DNA of 64,000 nucleotides, taken from assembly GCF_000224145.3 (NCBI RefSeq), contig NC_020179.2:736571-800570 (forward strand), written 5' to 3'. This document shows, in pieces, positions 1-12,000 of this stretch (its first letter is position 1; each line of letters begins with the position of its first letter). Origin of the DNA: Ciona intestinalis. Its lineage: Eukaryota > Chordata > Ascidiacea > Phlebobranchia > Cionidae. Below the pieces are notes generated by a model, which saw only the letters and a program-made list of their open reading frames with translations, was not told the origin of the DNA and searched no databases. The position numbers were made by a program, and so were the translations under genes.

Positions 1-355
1 ACCTCATCTTCTTTTACGAGTTACCATGTATGCAACTTTGTGGGTAATTATTTTTTCATTTTTTTATGTACGGAAAATGATTTAGACAGCGCATAAGGGT
101 TTACTGGAAGTCTGTAATGTTATGCGACTATGATTTATCTTCAATTACTGTAGGCCATTGTGGGTGTACCGTGTATGGGTCCTGGGGCAAGTGACTTATA
201 GAAATGCTCCAATCCGGAAATCTAAAGTTTAATAAAAAAAATCCACAAAGTTACTTACTTGGTTAACTTGTAAGTGTGCGCAATATGTGTAAAGTAGCAC
301 ACCCGTGTTATATCGACAATCGTTGCCACATCATGTGGGGATAAAAAAGTTATAC
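1..355. repeat. Two SINE fragments at the window edge
   Basis: Bases 1-120 are a reverse-strand piece of the tRNA-derived SINE (its tail reads cgagttaccatgtatgcaac). About 150-355 is a forward copy running from ccattgtgggtg to a caatcgttg...cacatc...gtggggataaa end. Both match the consensus seen in full at 11190-11500 and 42094-42430. They lie in the intron before the first recognisable exon. Confidence 0.7.
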
Positions 356-411
356 TCTACTATTTGATAATTTATCTTCTGGTAACATGGCTTTTTACTA
401 CCCATATCCAG

Positions 412-3400
412 GAATTAACAATAAATAGAAAAACTGTTGCCACGTGGTTAAATGAATGGAAGATTCACGCTGGCCACCCTCAAGACAAGGTGCTGCAAAT
501 TTTACAACTTCTTCTCGGAAAGGTAAACTTGTAAAACAAATAAAAAATGTATAATTATGTATATGGTATAGGCTACTAAAAATTAAAACTACCACAAAAA
601 TAAAGGATACATTTGTCCACAATAATAGCAGTGACAAGCCCTAACTCATTACCTCTGGGTTAAGAGGCATGCGCGCTACGTCAGTAGCACAAAAAACAAT
701 TGACTGTTGTTTCTCTGGAACACATGAAAATATAAGAAACATTTTTAAGGATTTTTAAACTTTTCTTCTTTAGATTAAAACTTTAATAATCGCGGATGTG
801 ATGACATATGAAATCATGGAAGGTCTCATTCCCCATCTAAATGTGTTGGATGAAGTTGAATTTGGAGAAAATGGAAACAACATAAACCTTGACCAATATA
901 TGGGTCGTATAACACAGTGTATTCTTGAAAGAGAAGAAGAGGTAATTTAATAATTTATTGAATAGATATTCCATTGTTAAATGATTTAATACATTCGTTC
1001 TTTATGTTGCTTAAATAGATGTTAAATAAAAATAATGTTTACTGAATTAATAATAATATTATGGGCATTTTATACTTAATGACTATCCTTCTTTTTGTGT
1101 TCATTATCAACCATTTATTGAAAAATCTCCCCTCAAACAATCACCCCCAAAGTTACATGTGTGGTAACTCGTAAGCAAGCATAAGGTATGGAACACAAGT
1201 CATATTGCCGATACCCCATCATAGGTGGATAGATAAGTTAGATTCTTTAATTTAAATAAATCAATATCAAGTTGAAGTAATATATATCTTAACAGCAGAG
1301 AGTGCCATCGAGTTTGTTTTTTGTTTTGTTTTAGATCAGCCTTGTAATACGAACAAAAATCGACATTCCCAGTTTGCGGCATATAAGTCCTACTTTTAAA
1401 AAACTCAGAAGTCTTACAATTGATGAGAAATATCTCCCAGCATCTACTCGGGCCCATTTACGTGAAGATGTTTATCGCCTTGTTCCCATAGGTCATGTAA
1501 GTTTCTTATTCCCGCGTTGTGGCTAAGTGGTTATGCACTTGCATCATAACCTAAGGTTACCGGGTTCAATGCTCGACACTGAAACTGATAGGCCTGTGTT
1601 TGGCAAGAAATTTGATGATAGTTGCCCACACCCAATATTTGCCTTTAGGTTGTTTAAATTTCTTTATTAATAAATTATCATTCACACAGAAAAGGTCATT
1701 AGGACCTCACTTCTCCACATTGAATAGAAATACCCATTGTTTTTTTCTAAGTTTGGTGTTTTCAATGTTTTGTAGTCTTCTTGTAGCGGGATATCATTAC
1801 CAAAAAGCTGTAACAGACTTTTTGCACTACCATTTATTAGCCATAACTTTAGCTGTTAATGTTCTGATGTATACAGGTTTTGAAAGTTAATGGATTGGAC
1901 TCAGCCATCTGGGTACAGAAATGGTTTATCTATGACTGGAAGCCAGAAGACATAATTTACCGCAGTTTAATGTGGTTAGCATGTTCTGCGCAGGTACGAC
2001 AAATTTATAATTGTGTAGTATTACGTATTTATTATTGTATAGCCTATTCTTATATATATATATACAATAATAAAAAACTAGTTTTTAGTAGAAGTTTTTA
2101 ATATTGTACTGATGCGGCAATTCTTTTAATTTTTAATATCAATTAAAAATTATGAACTTTTTAATAAGCAGTTATTTTGTTCTAAAAAATTTTAGTTTTA
2201 AATATATAAGTCAAATTTTAAATCTTTTTAATGAAATAAATCTTAAATTTAGAAAAAAGCATTTTTATTGATTGAACGAATGAATGGAACTTTTGTAGAT
2301 TTGTGTGATGAGGCAACAACAGTTGTTATAAAACGAGTCTACTGTTTCATACACCTTGTGCCGCTTACAAGTTATAATTTGAATAAATGTATTCGAGTAA
2401 TACGACCAACAATATGGACAGGGTGAACCACTGGGTTGGTGCAATTGCCGCTAAATGTTTTGCCCAGTGACACATGCCCACAATAGATGTTTTATAAAGT
2501 TGTTACTTTTTATGTTTTAGACCAAAGCTGTGGCCATTTTAACTAACTTGACAGATCAAATAATGGAAACTCTAACTCCATTGGTGACTGGGGTTTTGCA
2601 TGAAATTCAGTTTGGTAATCCGGAAACAGGTGCTGACATAAACCTTGATAGAAACATGGTATCTCTATCACAATGGATCCGTAACAGGCAAAGAATGGCA
2701 AGTGCATATCTATGAAATTTTTAGCTGTAAATATTCTTCTCTTAATGTTTTTTTTTCTGTAGCATAATTTTTTGTTTAAATATAGATCAGAAATAGTTTT
2801 TTCACATATAAAACTTTTACTTTTAGATTTTGTTACCTTTTTAATACACCTTAAGTTTGATATCAAAATTCTTTCTATTTTAATTTATTATTTAACCCAG
2901 TTTTGTATTTTACAGATTGATATTAAATTGTTCACTGGACTAAGCGCAATAGGTATACACTGTTTAGGTAAATGCTTACCAAGAATATCCGAGTTATCAA
3001 TTTATGAGGAGCTGCTATCACCACTATGTCGTAGCCTCTTGTGTGAATTTGTTTACAAACTTTCTGAGCCTCAACAACAGGTAGGTTATTAGAAAACATA
3101 TGTCGGTGCCATGGCAAAGTTAAATTTCCCCCAAAACAATTATGTCCGGCGGCGTGGCGTAGTAGTTAGCGCGCCCGTGTCTAACCCAGGGGTTACAGGT
3201 TCAAGCCTCCTCACTGCTACCATTGTTCGTGAGTGTTTCTGTTCTTAGGCAAAACACTTGCGGAAATTGCTCTAACCACTTATGGGTTGCCTACATTTGA
3301 AGCCATGGCCAAAAAGTTACAAATGTGGTAACTAGTAAGCGGGCACGAGGTTAACGAAACAGAACACCCATGTTATAATGCCTGTCATTCAGAAATTCAA

Positions 3401-5354
3401 ATTCCTAATTATTTAAAACAACTTAATATGGAAAATATGCATAAAACATGACTTGTTCAATATTGTTCTAACTGCCATTGCACAATGTTTCTTAGAATTA
3501 TGAAATAAACTGTTTATTTATCAATATTTACACTGTTGCTTTTGTAGGCTTTGAAAATCAATGGTATTAGTGCCAGTATATGGTCAAGACCATTGGAAGT
3601 GCTGAGAACTCATTCAATAAAAAGGGCTGTTCATATTCTTTCAAAAAAACCTAATGAAAAATTTTTTCCTGCTGAAAAGGTTTGTTTGTTACAAAAAGCT
3701 GTGTTACATTACTTCAACTTTGACAATATTTAACATGTTACATATTTTTAACTCTTGTTTCCCAAATTAAATTTCCCCCAAAACAATTATGTTTTTTTCA
3801 GGAAAGAATAGTTCGGTGTTAAAAACTACAGTCACAGAAAAACACCCCCAAAGTTATTGTATCTACTCTTTAAGTAAAATCCCTGATGATGTCTCGCCAT
3901 AGGGCAGACAAAATGTATTTAAAAAAATTACATTATGCCTGGTAGCAAAGCAACAGCAGCGGAACAGTTAATATTTCTTAACTTTCTAAACCAGTTATAA
4001 ATATTTTTTATTTTTTTCGATATAATTTGAAATAATCATATTCTCTTATGGTTGGTAGCAACAACAGTAAAATAACTCTCCGTTGATTTTCCATTAGGCC
4101 AAAATCCTATTCCTGATGAAAAAAATATCAGATCCAATTATGGAAGCCCTTGCCCCACACATCAGTACATTGGCTTATATTAACTTAGGGGCCAATACAG
4201 CTCTTGATCGCTACATGGACAAAATTTCCACATTAATTCTCCGAAGAAAAACCAAGGCAAGTGTATTTGTAGATTGTCAAATTATGCTGGAAATTAATTA
4301 TTACAAATTGTTACACAGCATTTTTTATGTTGTTTCATTTACAGAACTAATTTAAACATTTTGTTTTACCTTATTATTTCCGTGTGTGGCGGGCCACGAC
4401 AGTCGTTATAGCATGGGTGTTTTATTTTATACACCTTGTGCCTGCTTACGAGTTATCACGTATGTAACTTTGTAGGTTATTTTTTTTATACTGTTTATCT
4501 GAAAATTTAGACAACACATAAGTGACAATTTTAGCTTGGAGCAATTTCTTTGTGTCTTAAGTGTCTGTAATATTGTTCAGAAAAATGTTATAAACTTGTA
4601 AGATAATTAAATAAGAGGTAAATTTCAATCTGTCATACAATAAAATTTAATTACCTTTACCTTGTGTTTTAGATTGACCTGGCTATCTCTTACAAAATCA
4701 ATCGAACCAGTGCAATGTGGTTAGGGCGGTGTTTACCAAAAGTCAACAATTTAATAATTTATGATCATACCATGTCACCAGAATGCTATGGTGTTTTATC
4801 CAAATATGTTCTACAGCTTGCTAAACCTGAAGTAAGTGAATGTGCATTTTTAATATTCCAATATATAATATAAATGTAACTTCTCTTGTTTTGGCATAAA
4901 ATGATACGCCTTGTGCTGCCGTGCCTGCTTATGTGTTACCATGTATATAACTTTATAGATGGATATTCTGAGCTTTACTTTTATTGTAATGTATGGCAGT
5001 CTTCATTATTCATATGAGACCACTGGATTGAAGTTGTCACTAAGTAACTTAATCAGAACACACATACTCAACGTGGTGGCAGCAATTGTAAAAAATTACA
5101 AGTCACACATAAAAAAATCCCCAAAAAATAATCACCTACAAAGTAACATACCTGGTAACATTTTTTCATATTAAATGTTAATGTAGGATTTGATGATAAA
5201 TCGTATAAATGGAATTCTGTGGACAAAGAAACGGTCCGGTAAGGGAAATCAACCATCTGGTGTTTTGTGGACGAATGTTTGGGATGAATATGGAGATAAA
5301 ACATCTCAAGAATTCGTACAAAAACTGAAGCATCATTCTTTGACTGGTACTTAA
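412..5354 (+). CDS. 3' part of an unrecognised modular protein with LRR-like repeats
   Basis: Ten exons can be placed: 412-522, 774-941, 1335-1496, 1877-1993, 2521-2697, 2916-3080, 3548-3679, 4098-4256, 4673-4831 and 5187-5354 (stop TAA). Every one begins and ends in phase 0, giving about 472 residues. The exons fall into three recurring types. Type A carries a motif like IMExLxPh...NLDxxM; type B carries LxIYExxxSP...; type C starts LKINGIxxxIW. The order is C-A-B-C-A-B-C-A-B-C, so a module of about 150 residues is present three times, with part of a fourth at the 5' side. Each exon opens with a short hydrophobic strand followed by a helix-like stretch, which resembles leucine-rich repeats such as those at the C terminus of NLR proteins. 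That family call is an inference; I do not recognise the protein. The 5' end lies outside the window. Introns after 2697 and 4256 have GC donors. Confidence 0.7.
1110..1205 (+). repeat. SINE tail fragment in intron
   Basis: The stretch reads like the 3' half of the SINE: an A-rich stretch, acccccaaagttacatgtgtg, gtaactcgtaagc, then the conserved region before the end. It is truncated at both ends and lies in the intron between the first A-type and B-type exons. Confidence 0.6.
1510..1625 (+). repeat. SINE head (tRNA-like) fragment
   Basis: A tRNA-like head with box A-like gtggctaagtggttatgc and box B-like gggttcaatgc, followed by a decayed body. It lacks a full acceptor stem, so it is a SINE remnant and not a tRNA gene. 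Confidence 0.6.
2280..2495 (-). repeat. SINE copy, reverse strand, in intron
   Basis: Begins with aatgaatggaac near 2281 and continues through the conserved caacagttgttataa, catacaccttgtgcc and ccactgggttgg segments to acacatgcccacaat. It is moderately diverged and its tRNA-like head is missing. Confidence 0.65.
3146..3395 (+). repeat. Near-complete SINE in intron
   Basis: The tRNA-like head (ggcgtggcgtagtagttagc, then box B ggttcaagcc) is followed by the standard body (ctgctaccattg, aggcaaaacacttg, gtggtaactagtaagc) and the end segment cacccatgttataatgcctg. The Pol III promoter boxes are visible. It lies between the second B-type and C-type exons of the modular gene. Confidence 0.8.
4385..4585 (-). 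repeat. SINE copy, reverse strand, in intron
   Basis: Reads gtggcgggccacgacagtcg, then tatacaccttgtgcctgctt, acgagttatcacgtatgtaa and a decayed body with caacacataagtgac. The tRNA-like head is not preserved. Confidence 0.7.
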
Positions 5355-5399
5355 GTTTCTTTAACATTGTGTTTTATTAACTTTTTTTTATGTTAAATG

Positions 5400-5790
5400 A
5401 ATGAATGTAAATTGCTTTATCTTCTGGGTTGGAGCAATTTTTGTTAAGTGTCTTGCACAAGAACACATCTGCCCACAATTGTAGCAGCGATAAGTTTAGT
5501 AACCTCTGAGTTGGAGGCAGGTGCTCTAACTGCTGTGGCACAGCGCTGTAGGTGGAAGCTGCCTGTAACCCAGGGGTTACGGGTTCAATGCTCCTGACTG
5601 GTACCATTGTGGGCGTATGTGTCCTTGGGCAAGAAACTTAACGGCAATTGCTCCAATCCGGCGCTTACTAATGTGTTGTCCAAGTTATCAGTCATACATA
5701 AAAAAATGAAAAAAAAACACCCACAAAGTAACATACATGGTAACTCGTAAGCTGGCACAAGGTGTATTAACAATAAGTTTCATTCATTCA
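5400..5790. repeat. Back-to-back SINE pair downstream of the stop codon
   Basis: Bases 5400-5550 are a reverse-strand SINE missing its middle. At about 5540 a forward-strand copy starts with a tRNA-like head (ctgtaacccaggggttacgg, box B gggttcaatgc) and runs to a caaggtgtatta end at about 5790. The two heads face each other, so RNA across the junction could fold into a hairpin. The pair lies in the probable 3' UTR or flank of the modular gene. Confidence 0.7.
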
Positions 5791-6709
5791 TTATTAGTTG
5801 TAAGCTGTTTACCCTAAACCAAGGTAACAAGTTACATTTTAAATATATTTACAGATATGAAATCTGTACTTTCAATAATGGACACATATGGTAAATGAAA
5901 AACGCTGAAATCTGAAAGGCTAAATTTGTCCTAAATTCTGGTTCCTCCAGGACCACACCCAAATAGAATGAAGTATCAACTAGAATGCTATGTGTTGTTT
6001 TGTGTTTTGTAGCTATTGTTGTAAATTTAAATGTGTTGTTTTTCCATCAATCATGTTCTTACTAATTTATACTGCCAAAAGTAGCAAGGTGCTTTTTAAA
6101 GTGATCATTGTTAGAAGGTTTTACCTGTTTTTTTACTAAGGGTAAATCCATGTGTATTACTGAATTTCATAAAAGTGAACATTGTTAAAATATTTTCCTT
6201 AGCAAAACATATGGTTATATATATTTTTGAGGTTAAATGTATGCTTGCCAACTTTTGTATCTATATTAGATTGAGTTTCATTTTGCCAAACGTCTAACAA
6301 GTTATTGTCTCATTTTTTTTAACCTGCCGTTAATGTTTTCGATGTATGTTTATAGAATATGTTGTGATTCTTGATCTTGAGTTTTGTCAAAGGAATTTTA
6401 AGACGTCCTTGTTTGGTTTATTGTAAAAAGGCCATTTGGAAATGGGATATATCTTACAGTTACATAAATTTAAATGGTGAATATTGTCTAATAACTGTTC
6501 TGTTGTCGTACTTCGGAAAAAAAAAGGTTTTTAATCGTCAAAGAAATACTGTTGTATTGTATTTGTATATGTTGAGTACTACACCAGAAAAAAAAAGACA
6601 AATCACTTGTATATTTCATTTAACAGGTAAAGGTTTTGTATTCTGTTCAGTAAAATTTCCACAAATTAATTGCAGACTCCATATACATAATACTACCAAC
6701 TACACATAA
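5791..6709. other. Gene-poor spacer between the modular gene and RCHY1
   Basis: AT-rich sequence with no supportable coding exon. It separates two convergent genes and probably holds both 3' UTRs. Open frames here lack splice signals and family features. Confidence 0.5.
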
Positions 6710-9089
6710 CTATTTAACAGTAGTTGTTTCAGGTGCTGAGGCCCCACATGTGTTGTAGGAATTGCACTTCATGCATTTTAGACCAAGTACATGGAATTTT
6801 ACTTCGGACACCTGAAAATTAAGGTCTGTGGTCAAATGGCTTTGAAAACAGTTGTTTTAAGTTTCTATATCTAAATGCTTAGTTACTAATTTGTGGTTTC
6901 AACATTTTATAATTTTTTTTTTACAGATACTGATAGTAGTTATTTGGGAAATACGGCAATATATATCACTTTAATGCACCTTTCCTTGAGTTCTAGGATT
7001 CTATAGTTTTGTTCATGCAGGGAGAAACAGCCAACAGCAGGATTTATAAATTACTTTACAGAAAATATTACAGTTGAGTTGAATGCCCCGATATGATACT
7101 TAATATAGGGGTTCAGATATGTAGCCACTAAAATGCAGTTGATTAAGTGAAAAAAAGTTGGCAAATAATGAATGGAAGTGGATATTGATATCAGGGTTGG
7201 TTTATTTAACACAGTTTATTACATATATTTATATATGTGTGATAATGTATCCTAATTTGTAGATTACATGCGCTAACCTCTTGGCAATCTCTGCAGAGAA
7301 TCCACACTTTATGATCTGCATACTCTGGTGGCATTGGTGTGTTGGCTATTTCTTCATCAATCTAAATACATGCAATAGATGTTACTAAAAAATATTCCAA
7401 AATAAATTAATGTAATTCGTTTTTCCTCACAGGGCAGTAACAGTCCTTATAACACAGGTGTTCTGTTCCATACATTTCGTGCCCACCAACTAGTTACCAC
7501 GTATGTAAATCATCCATTTATTGGGGGGGATTTTTTGTTGTTTAATATATGACAATTTAGACAACCCAGAAAAACCACTGGGTTTTGAGAGATTGCCTTT
7601 AAATTTTTTATCCAGGGCTAGATTTTTCCCCACAAGCTGATTTTGCTTTATTGAATGGTCTATATATATTAATTCTGGTCTTAGATTTCTTACTAACCAT
7701 TGTCCAAGTATTTTTCATTGAAACAGTAGAGACTCCACATATTGGACATCTGTAGTCTCCCATTCTTAGCAGTTTTTTATAACAAGAGTTGTGTATGAGA
7801 TGACCACAGTGGGGGATATGGGCATTTTCTCTCGATGTATGAAGGTCTTCCATGCACACAGGACAGTTTGTTCGTGAAGCTTTTTCCACACACCTGGAGA
7901 GGGTAACTGTTGTATAAGTGATATAACGACATATAATGAGACAGTCGTGCCAGGCATTGAGTATGAGAGGCTGTTAATAACAACATTTGACAAGTAGTCT
8001 ATTAGTGTTTAACAATACACAGAACAAGTCCTTTTACAAAAAATGGGATCTGTCATGTACAATGTCTGATATAGTTGCGTTTTATTCACATAAAAGGATT
8101 TTGTGTTTTTATTCAGACAGAATAACTAAAATATATACAATATCTATGACATAACAGCAAAACAAATGAAGTAAGTTATTAAAATAATCATCTAATAAAG
8201 AGTTTGGTAACTTGCATTGGCGTACAGTCATACACTATAATAAAAAACATGCGTAAACTTACTTGTGTTCCCTTTTTTCTAGAGGTAGACATAGTCCACA
8301 AGTATGACAGTGGAAAAAGTTATCTTTTCCACCAACTCTGCATATTCCACAACCATCGCAATGAAATTGGCCTTTCTCTTTATCATCATATAGGTTACAT
8401 ATTGAACAAAAATACTTTCCGAATTGTATTCCACATTTTCTACACCTGATAAATAAAACTAGTTAACTTAAAAATATACAATAAACAAAATATTAGGAAG
8501 GGGGGTGGGTGGTGAATGTATGTAACTAATTTTTCCTTGCGTGGTAGGGAAACGACAGTTGTTATAACATGAATGTTTGTTTTATACACCTCATGCCCGC
8601 TTATTAGTTACCATGTATAATTTTGTGTTTTTTTTGTATACATATAAGTATATTACATTAATCAATGATGTCACCTATGATTAGCGACTGTTAGTACAAC
8701 AGTATTTTAACAGTGTGATTTTACAAAACCTTTCATGTCTATTAAACTAGGACAATTTAACATATAACACACAAACCTATAAACATTTAAAACACAAGTT
8801 ACACAACAATAACTTACTTATTTGAAACGAATTGTTTTTCTTTACATTCAGAACAAATAATTTCTTTAACCGAGTGACGATCCAAGTTATGTAATGTAAT
8901 TTCATCATCGTGGCAAATTCTACAAGTGTAAATTTTACCACAACATGGACTTACAAACGAACATTTTCTGCTATAATGAGAGCAGCCATACTGGAAATCA
9001 CTTTTTTCCACTTCATTTTCTGATTCAGAAAAATCACTATTTTCCGATTCATGTTCTGATTCAGATGGTGTAGAACTACTGTCCCCCAT
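6710..9089 (-). CDS. RCHY1: RCHY1 (Pirh2)-like RING and CHY zinc-finger E3 ubiquitin ligase
   Basis: Five exons on the minus strand: 9089-8818 (ATG), 8445-8263, 7893-7698, 7361-7278 and 6811-6710 (stop). Phases join exactly and give 278 residues, against 261 for human RCHY1. Domains in order are an acidic Ser/Glu-rich N terminus (about residues 4-32), a CHY zinc finger ([10 protein letters not shown] ... CRICHDDE), the CTCHY ribbon ([16 protein letters not shown] ... CHTCGLCLP), a RING-H2 finger ([10 protein letters not shown] ... [10 protein letters not shown] ... YRCPIC) and the C-terminal zinc ribbon (LCRDCQ ... [19 protein letters not shown]). All zinc ligands expected for the family are present. 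In vertebrates this E3 ubiquitinates p53 and other targets. The start at MGDSSS was chosen because it fits the family length and has A at -3; an upstream in-frame Met would add an unrelated stretch. SINE copies lie in the introns. Confidence 0.95.
7425..7620 (-). repeat. SINE fragment in RCHY1 intron
   Basis: Reverse-strand copy with gtaacagtccttataacaca, tcgtgcccaccaactagtta and caacccag...ccactgggttttg. It ends close to the RING exon and lacks the tRNA-like head. Confidence 0.7.
8525..8690 (-). repeat. SINE fragment in RCHY1 intron 1
   Basis: Reverse-strand copy with tgcgtggtagggaaacgaca, gttgttataacatgaatg and acacctcatgcccgcttatt. It is truncated after the internal T-rich tract. Confidence 0.7.
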
Positions 9090-9686
9090 TTTATACACTA
9101 CACTGTTAAAAGTATAGGCTATAAAAAAATAATGTTTTTCCAGAAAACAATATTTTGACTTTACTATAAATATGTGGAAACCATTGACCAAATAAACAAG
9201 AGCGTATAACTTTGGATAAATAGAACCGTATGAGATGTTTTAAATTATGTGCAGATTAATTTATTATGAATCGTAAAATCACTTTCAACATTTCGATATT
9301 ACACGTTTTCTCGTTTAAACATGAATGAATTACACTCTGCTCGTTTTGGTGAAAATACGAAAATAAATAAACATAAAAGAGCTTATAATGTAACAAGTTA
9401 CACCAAATCAAGATGACGTTCTAACTAATAAGGTTACAAATATATTTATCATTTGATAAAACCAAAGAACTTTGATAAAACACTACGACCCTGGTAATCC
9501 AAAACTCCAGGGAATTCCCACTTTCGATAGTGCTCAAAATAAATGTTACGGGTTTTTTTCCATAGATACTACGTATGTGTAATGTTCTGGTTTTACATAC
9601 ACTGGTTCAAGAGAACATAGGGTTTATACAATAGAATACCTGGTTCAGTGTTCTATAATAATACCCACAGCGTGGTCATACATATA
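9090..9686. other. RCHY1 upstream spacer
   Basis: AT-rich non-coding sequence that presumably includes the RCHY1 promoter. No convincing TATA box or other gene was seen. Confidence 0.4.
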
Positions 9687-9818
9687 TAGTACTGTGGGGC
9701 AAGATAGGAGACCATTAGCACATAATATCCGAATTTTCTAACCTTGTTTTAAACAGTCTATGGGAGTGGAAATACGGTTTTTCTAATTCTTTGAATGTTC
9801 TTTGTTTAAATATTCTAT
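9687..9818 (+). mobile_element. Truncated MITE
   Basis: Begins tagtactgtggggcaagat and continues through the conserved internal blocks cacataatatcc, cttgttttaaacag and tctttgaatgttctttgttt. The distal inverted terminus is missing. Confidence 0.65.
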
Positions 9819-10165
9819 AATTATGCGTTTTAACACCAAAAAAATATTCAAAAAGGTCATGTATATAAACATTATGTTTCAATTAATCAACAGCTCCGTT
9901 ACGTCGTTCCCTCTCTACGGTTATATATACAAGTATGGCAGTTAAGTTTGGTCTTTTTTAGTTTTCGTATTTAAAATATGCGTTCGGTTCTTTCTTTGTA
10001 AAACTTTTGCAGACAAAATAAAACAAATTTGATTTCGTGTTTGTTTATTTTCGGTATTCACCAAAATGAGCAGATAGTGATGCATTCGTAAGTAAACGAG
10101 AAAACGTGAGGTGTAATCTCGAAAAGTTGGATGCATAAAGTACCCGCGATTCAGCACACGAATGC

Positions 10166-10520
10166 TTACTCTTGTTCCAACAAGTCCATCAACTCAGCGT
10201 CGATTTCATCGGCTGCAATAAAGGGTATTTTTACGATTCTTAACAAATCAAACCGTGTAGTTTAATTTTAAATCTATATTTGTATAATTAAAACAACTCA
10301 AAAGGTTCTATTTACCCAAAGCCATACGCTCTTGCTCGTTCCATTTGGTCCATGGCTTCCACTTGTTCTTTGTAGAGTCAACAATTGGTTGAACAATACT
10401 GGGAAGAACTTCCTTTACCAATTTGCCTCCAGCACGAACAAGCCCACGGAATCTTGCCTCTGAAGGAAGGGTGGCGAAGCCGAGTATGACTGCAATTACG
10501 AACACTGCTTTGATATTCAT
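10166..10520 (-). CDS. Cationic secreted peptide precursor, copy 1 (probable antimicrobial peptide)
   Basis: Two exons on the minus strand: 10520-10316 and 10212-10166, with a 103-base intron (GT-AG) interrupting a Gly/Ala codon in phase 1. The 83-residue product has a signal peptide of about 22 residues (MNIKAVFVIAVILGF ... PSEA). A Lys/Arg-rich segment follows that starts RFRGLVRAGGKLVKEVLP and has a net charge of about +6. Exon 2 adds a short acidic tail, ADEIDAELMDLLEQE, with net charge about -7. Signal peptide, amphipathic cationic core and anionic tail is the layout known for the Ciona haemocyte antimicrobial peptides of the MAM/PAP type. I do not claim identity with a named member. A TATA box lies at 10565-10572. 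Reading through the intron would give a 70-residue form ending in GK. The other two copies are at 12710-13042 and 16476-16804. Confidence 0.85.
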
Positions 10521-10564
10521 CTTTGGTTGCTCTGAATGATCTGCGATTTGTAATTTTCCAACGC

Positions 10565-10572
10565 TTTTTATA
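10565..10572 (-). promoter_or_regulatory. TATA box of peptide gene copy 1
   Basis: TATAAAAA on the minus strand, about 45 bases before the ATG. The same box at the same spacing precedes copy 2, and the sequence between box and ATG is nearly identical in the two. Confidence 0.7.
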
Positions 10573-11189
10573 ACGATTTGCCTTTTTCACGTTCTGCACT
10601 CTGAGCACAAGTGTTTCTGTGTATTGTCCAGTTTTCCGAAAAAAAAAATTCTGAGTAGTGTGACTTGAGTGCTTTGTGTGAGTATTTACAGTTACAGCTC
10701 CTTGATGCAGCTGGTCTCTTCAAATTTTACCGTGGTAGTGTTTTGTTCATATCCCAGTAAAGGTACCTTAGCATATACAATGAAAACACGAACAGTTTTG
10801 TGGTGGAACGATCAGGTTAAGTGCCTTTACCTTGTCGCGCCATTTTTCAAAATCAAGGGGCCTGATGGTCAGTTTTATTTCTGCAAGTTTTTCCTACATC
10901 GCGGTAATAGAATTACTGCACACAAGCCTAAACTCCGATCGCTGTTATCACTCACATAAACCAAGTCTAAGACATAAAATGGATAGACAAAATAGACAGT
11001 CTGTATTTCAAAACGGTAGTGTCACCCAAACATATGTTTAATCCGCAATGTCCAATCGCCATATATGTTACATGCCAACAAACGCACAATTTAGGCTGAG
11101 AGAAATACAGTTCTGATGCCAAAATAAGTGAAAAGAGAGCAAATCGTTCAAGGTGTATAGTAAGGAACAAAAGTGGCGACTTTGAAAGT

Positions 11190-11500
11190 GTAAATAAATG
11201 TAATTTGCTTTATCCTGCTGTGGCGGGAACGCGACTATCGTTACAAAATCTGTGTTCTGTTTCATACATCACCTCGTGCACGCTTACGAATTATACCATC
11301 ATATGCAACTTTGTGGTGATGTTTTTATGTATGGTTGACAAATTTGACAACCCATTATAGTAACTACTGGGTTGGAGAAAGTGTCGTTGAGTGTCTTTCT
11401 CAAGGACACATACGCTTTCAATAGTAGCAGCTACAAGCTATGACATGTAAACCTCTGCGTCAGAGCAATGGACGCTAACCACTGGTGCGCCACGAAGTCG
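11190..11500 (-). repeat. Full-length SINE, reverse strand
   Basis: Complete copy from gtaatttgctttatcctgct to the tRNA-like head at gctaaccactggtgcgccac. It contains all conserved body segments (tcgttacaaaatctgtgttc, ctactgggttggag, tcaaggacacatac). Box B in this copy is mutated. Confidence 0.8.
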
Positions 11501-11629
11501 GTACTGATGCTTTGACAGCCAGCCAAGTCTGTTCATAAAATAAATATTAATGATTAGATTTCCATGCGTGAATATTTCGTTCATAAAAGATTCTAACAAA
11601 TAACAAATCGTGTTATATACTCGCAGGCC

Positions 11630-12000
11630 TCACGTTTTAACAAAATCGAGAAGTGAACCAACAACGTTCTTATAACACCTAAAACGGAGTTTGATTTTGC
11701 AATCGATTTCGCAATTGCATATATGCAAAACTAAAAGGATGAGTTGCGAAATTCTTTGATCGAATCCGCAATAGTTAGATCGGTTACATCGACTGGTGAG
11801 ATTTGATTGACGTGTCATCACAAACTGCTTTTTACTCCACCAAATTAAAATGAAATGGCTGATAGAGCGGAAACAATCATAAATCTCTAAACACACAAAA
11901 AGCCTACAGCGTATTTGCGTATAACGTGGCAAACAGTCTTTAGATCAAATTAGTTTTCACTGATTGCAAAATCCGCGTATAAACTCGCGTATAAAAAAAA
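11630..12000. repeat. Flank of the peptide-gene duplication unit, copy 1
   Basis: The stretch about 11700-11985 matches 13770-14045 (for example cagtctttagatcaaattag) and, inverted, 16060-16330. It therefore belongs to the duplicated unit that carries the peptide genes. No coding feature was seen in it. Confidence 0.65.

Noticed and set aside
1600-1890. Plus-strand frame of 96 residues in the intron of the modular gene
   Set aside because: It overlaps the intron and a SINE remnant and ends inside the next real exon in another frame.
3146-3220. tRNA gene (box A and box B present)
   Set aside because: No cloverleaf acceptor stem closes, and the same head recurs across the window joined to a common body, so it is a SINE head. 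The same applies to the heads at 1510, 5560, 11480, 30570, 42400 and 43460.
9090-9191. Upstream Met at 9191 as the RCHY1 start
   Set aside because: The extra N-terminal stretch is hydrophobic and unlike the family, whose N terminus is short and acidic before the CHY finger.
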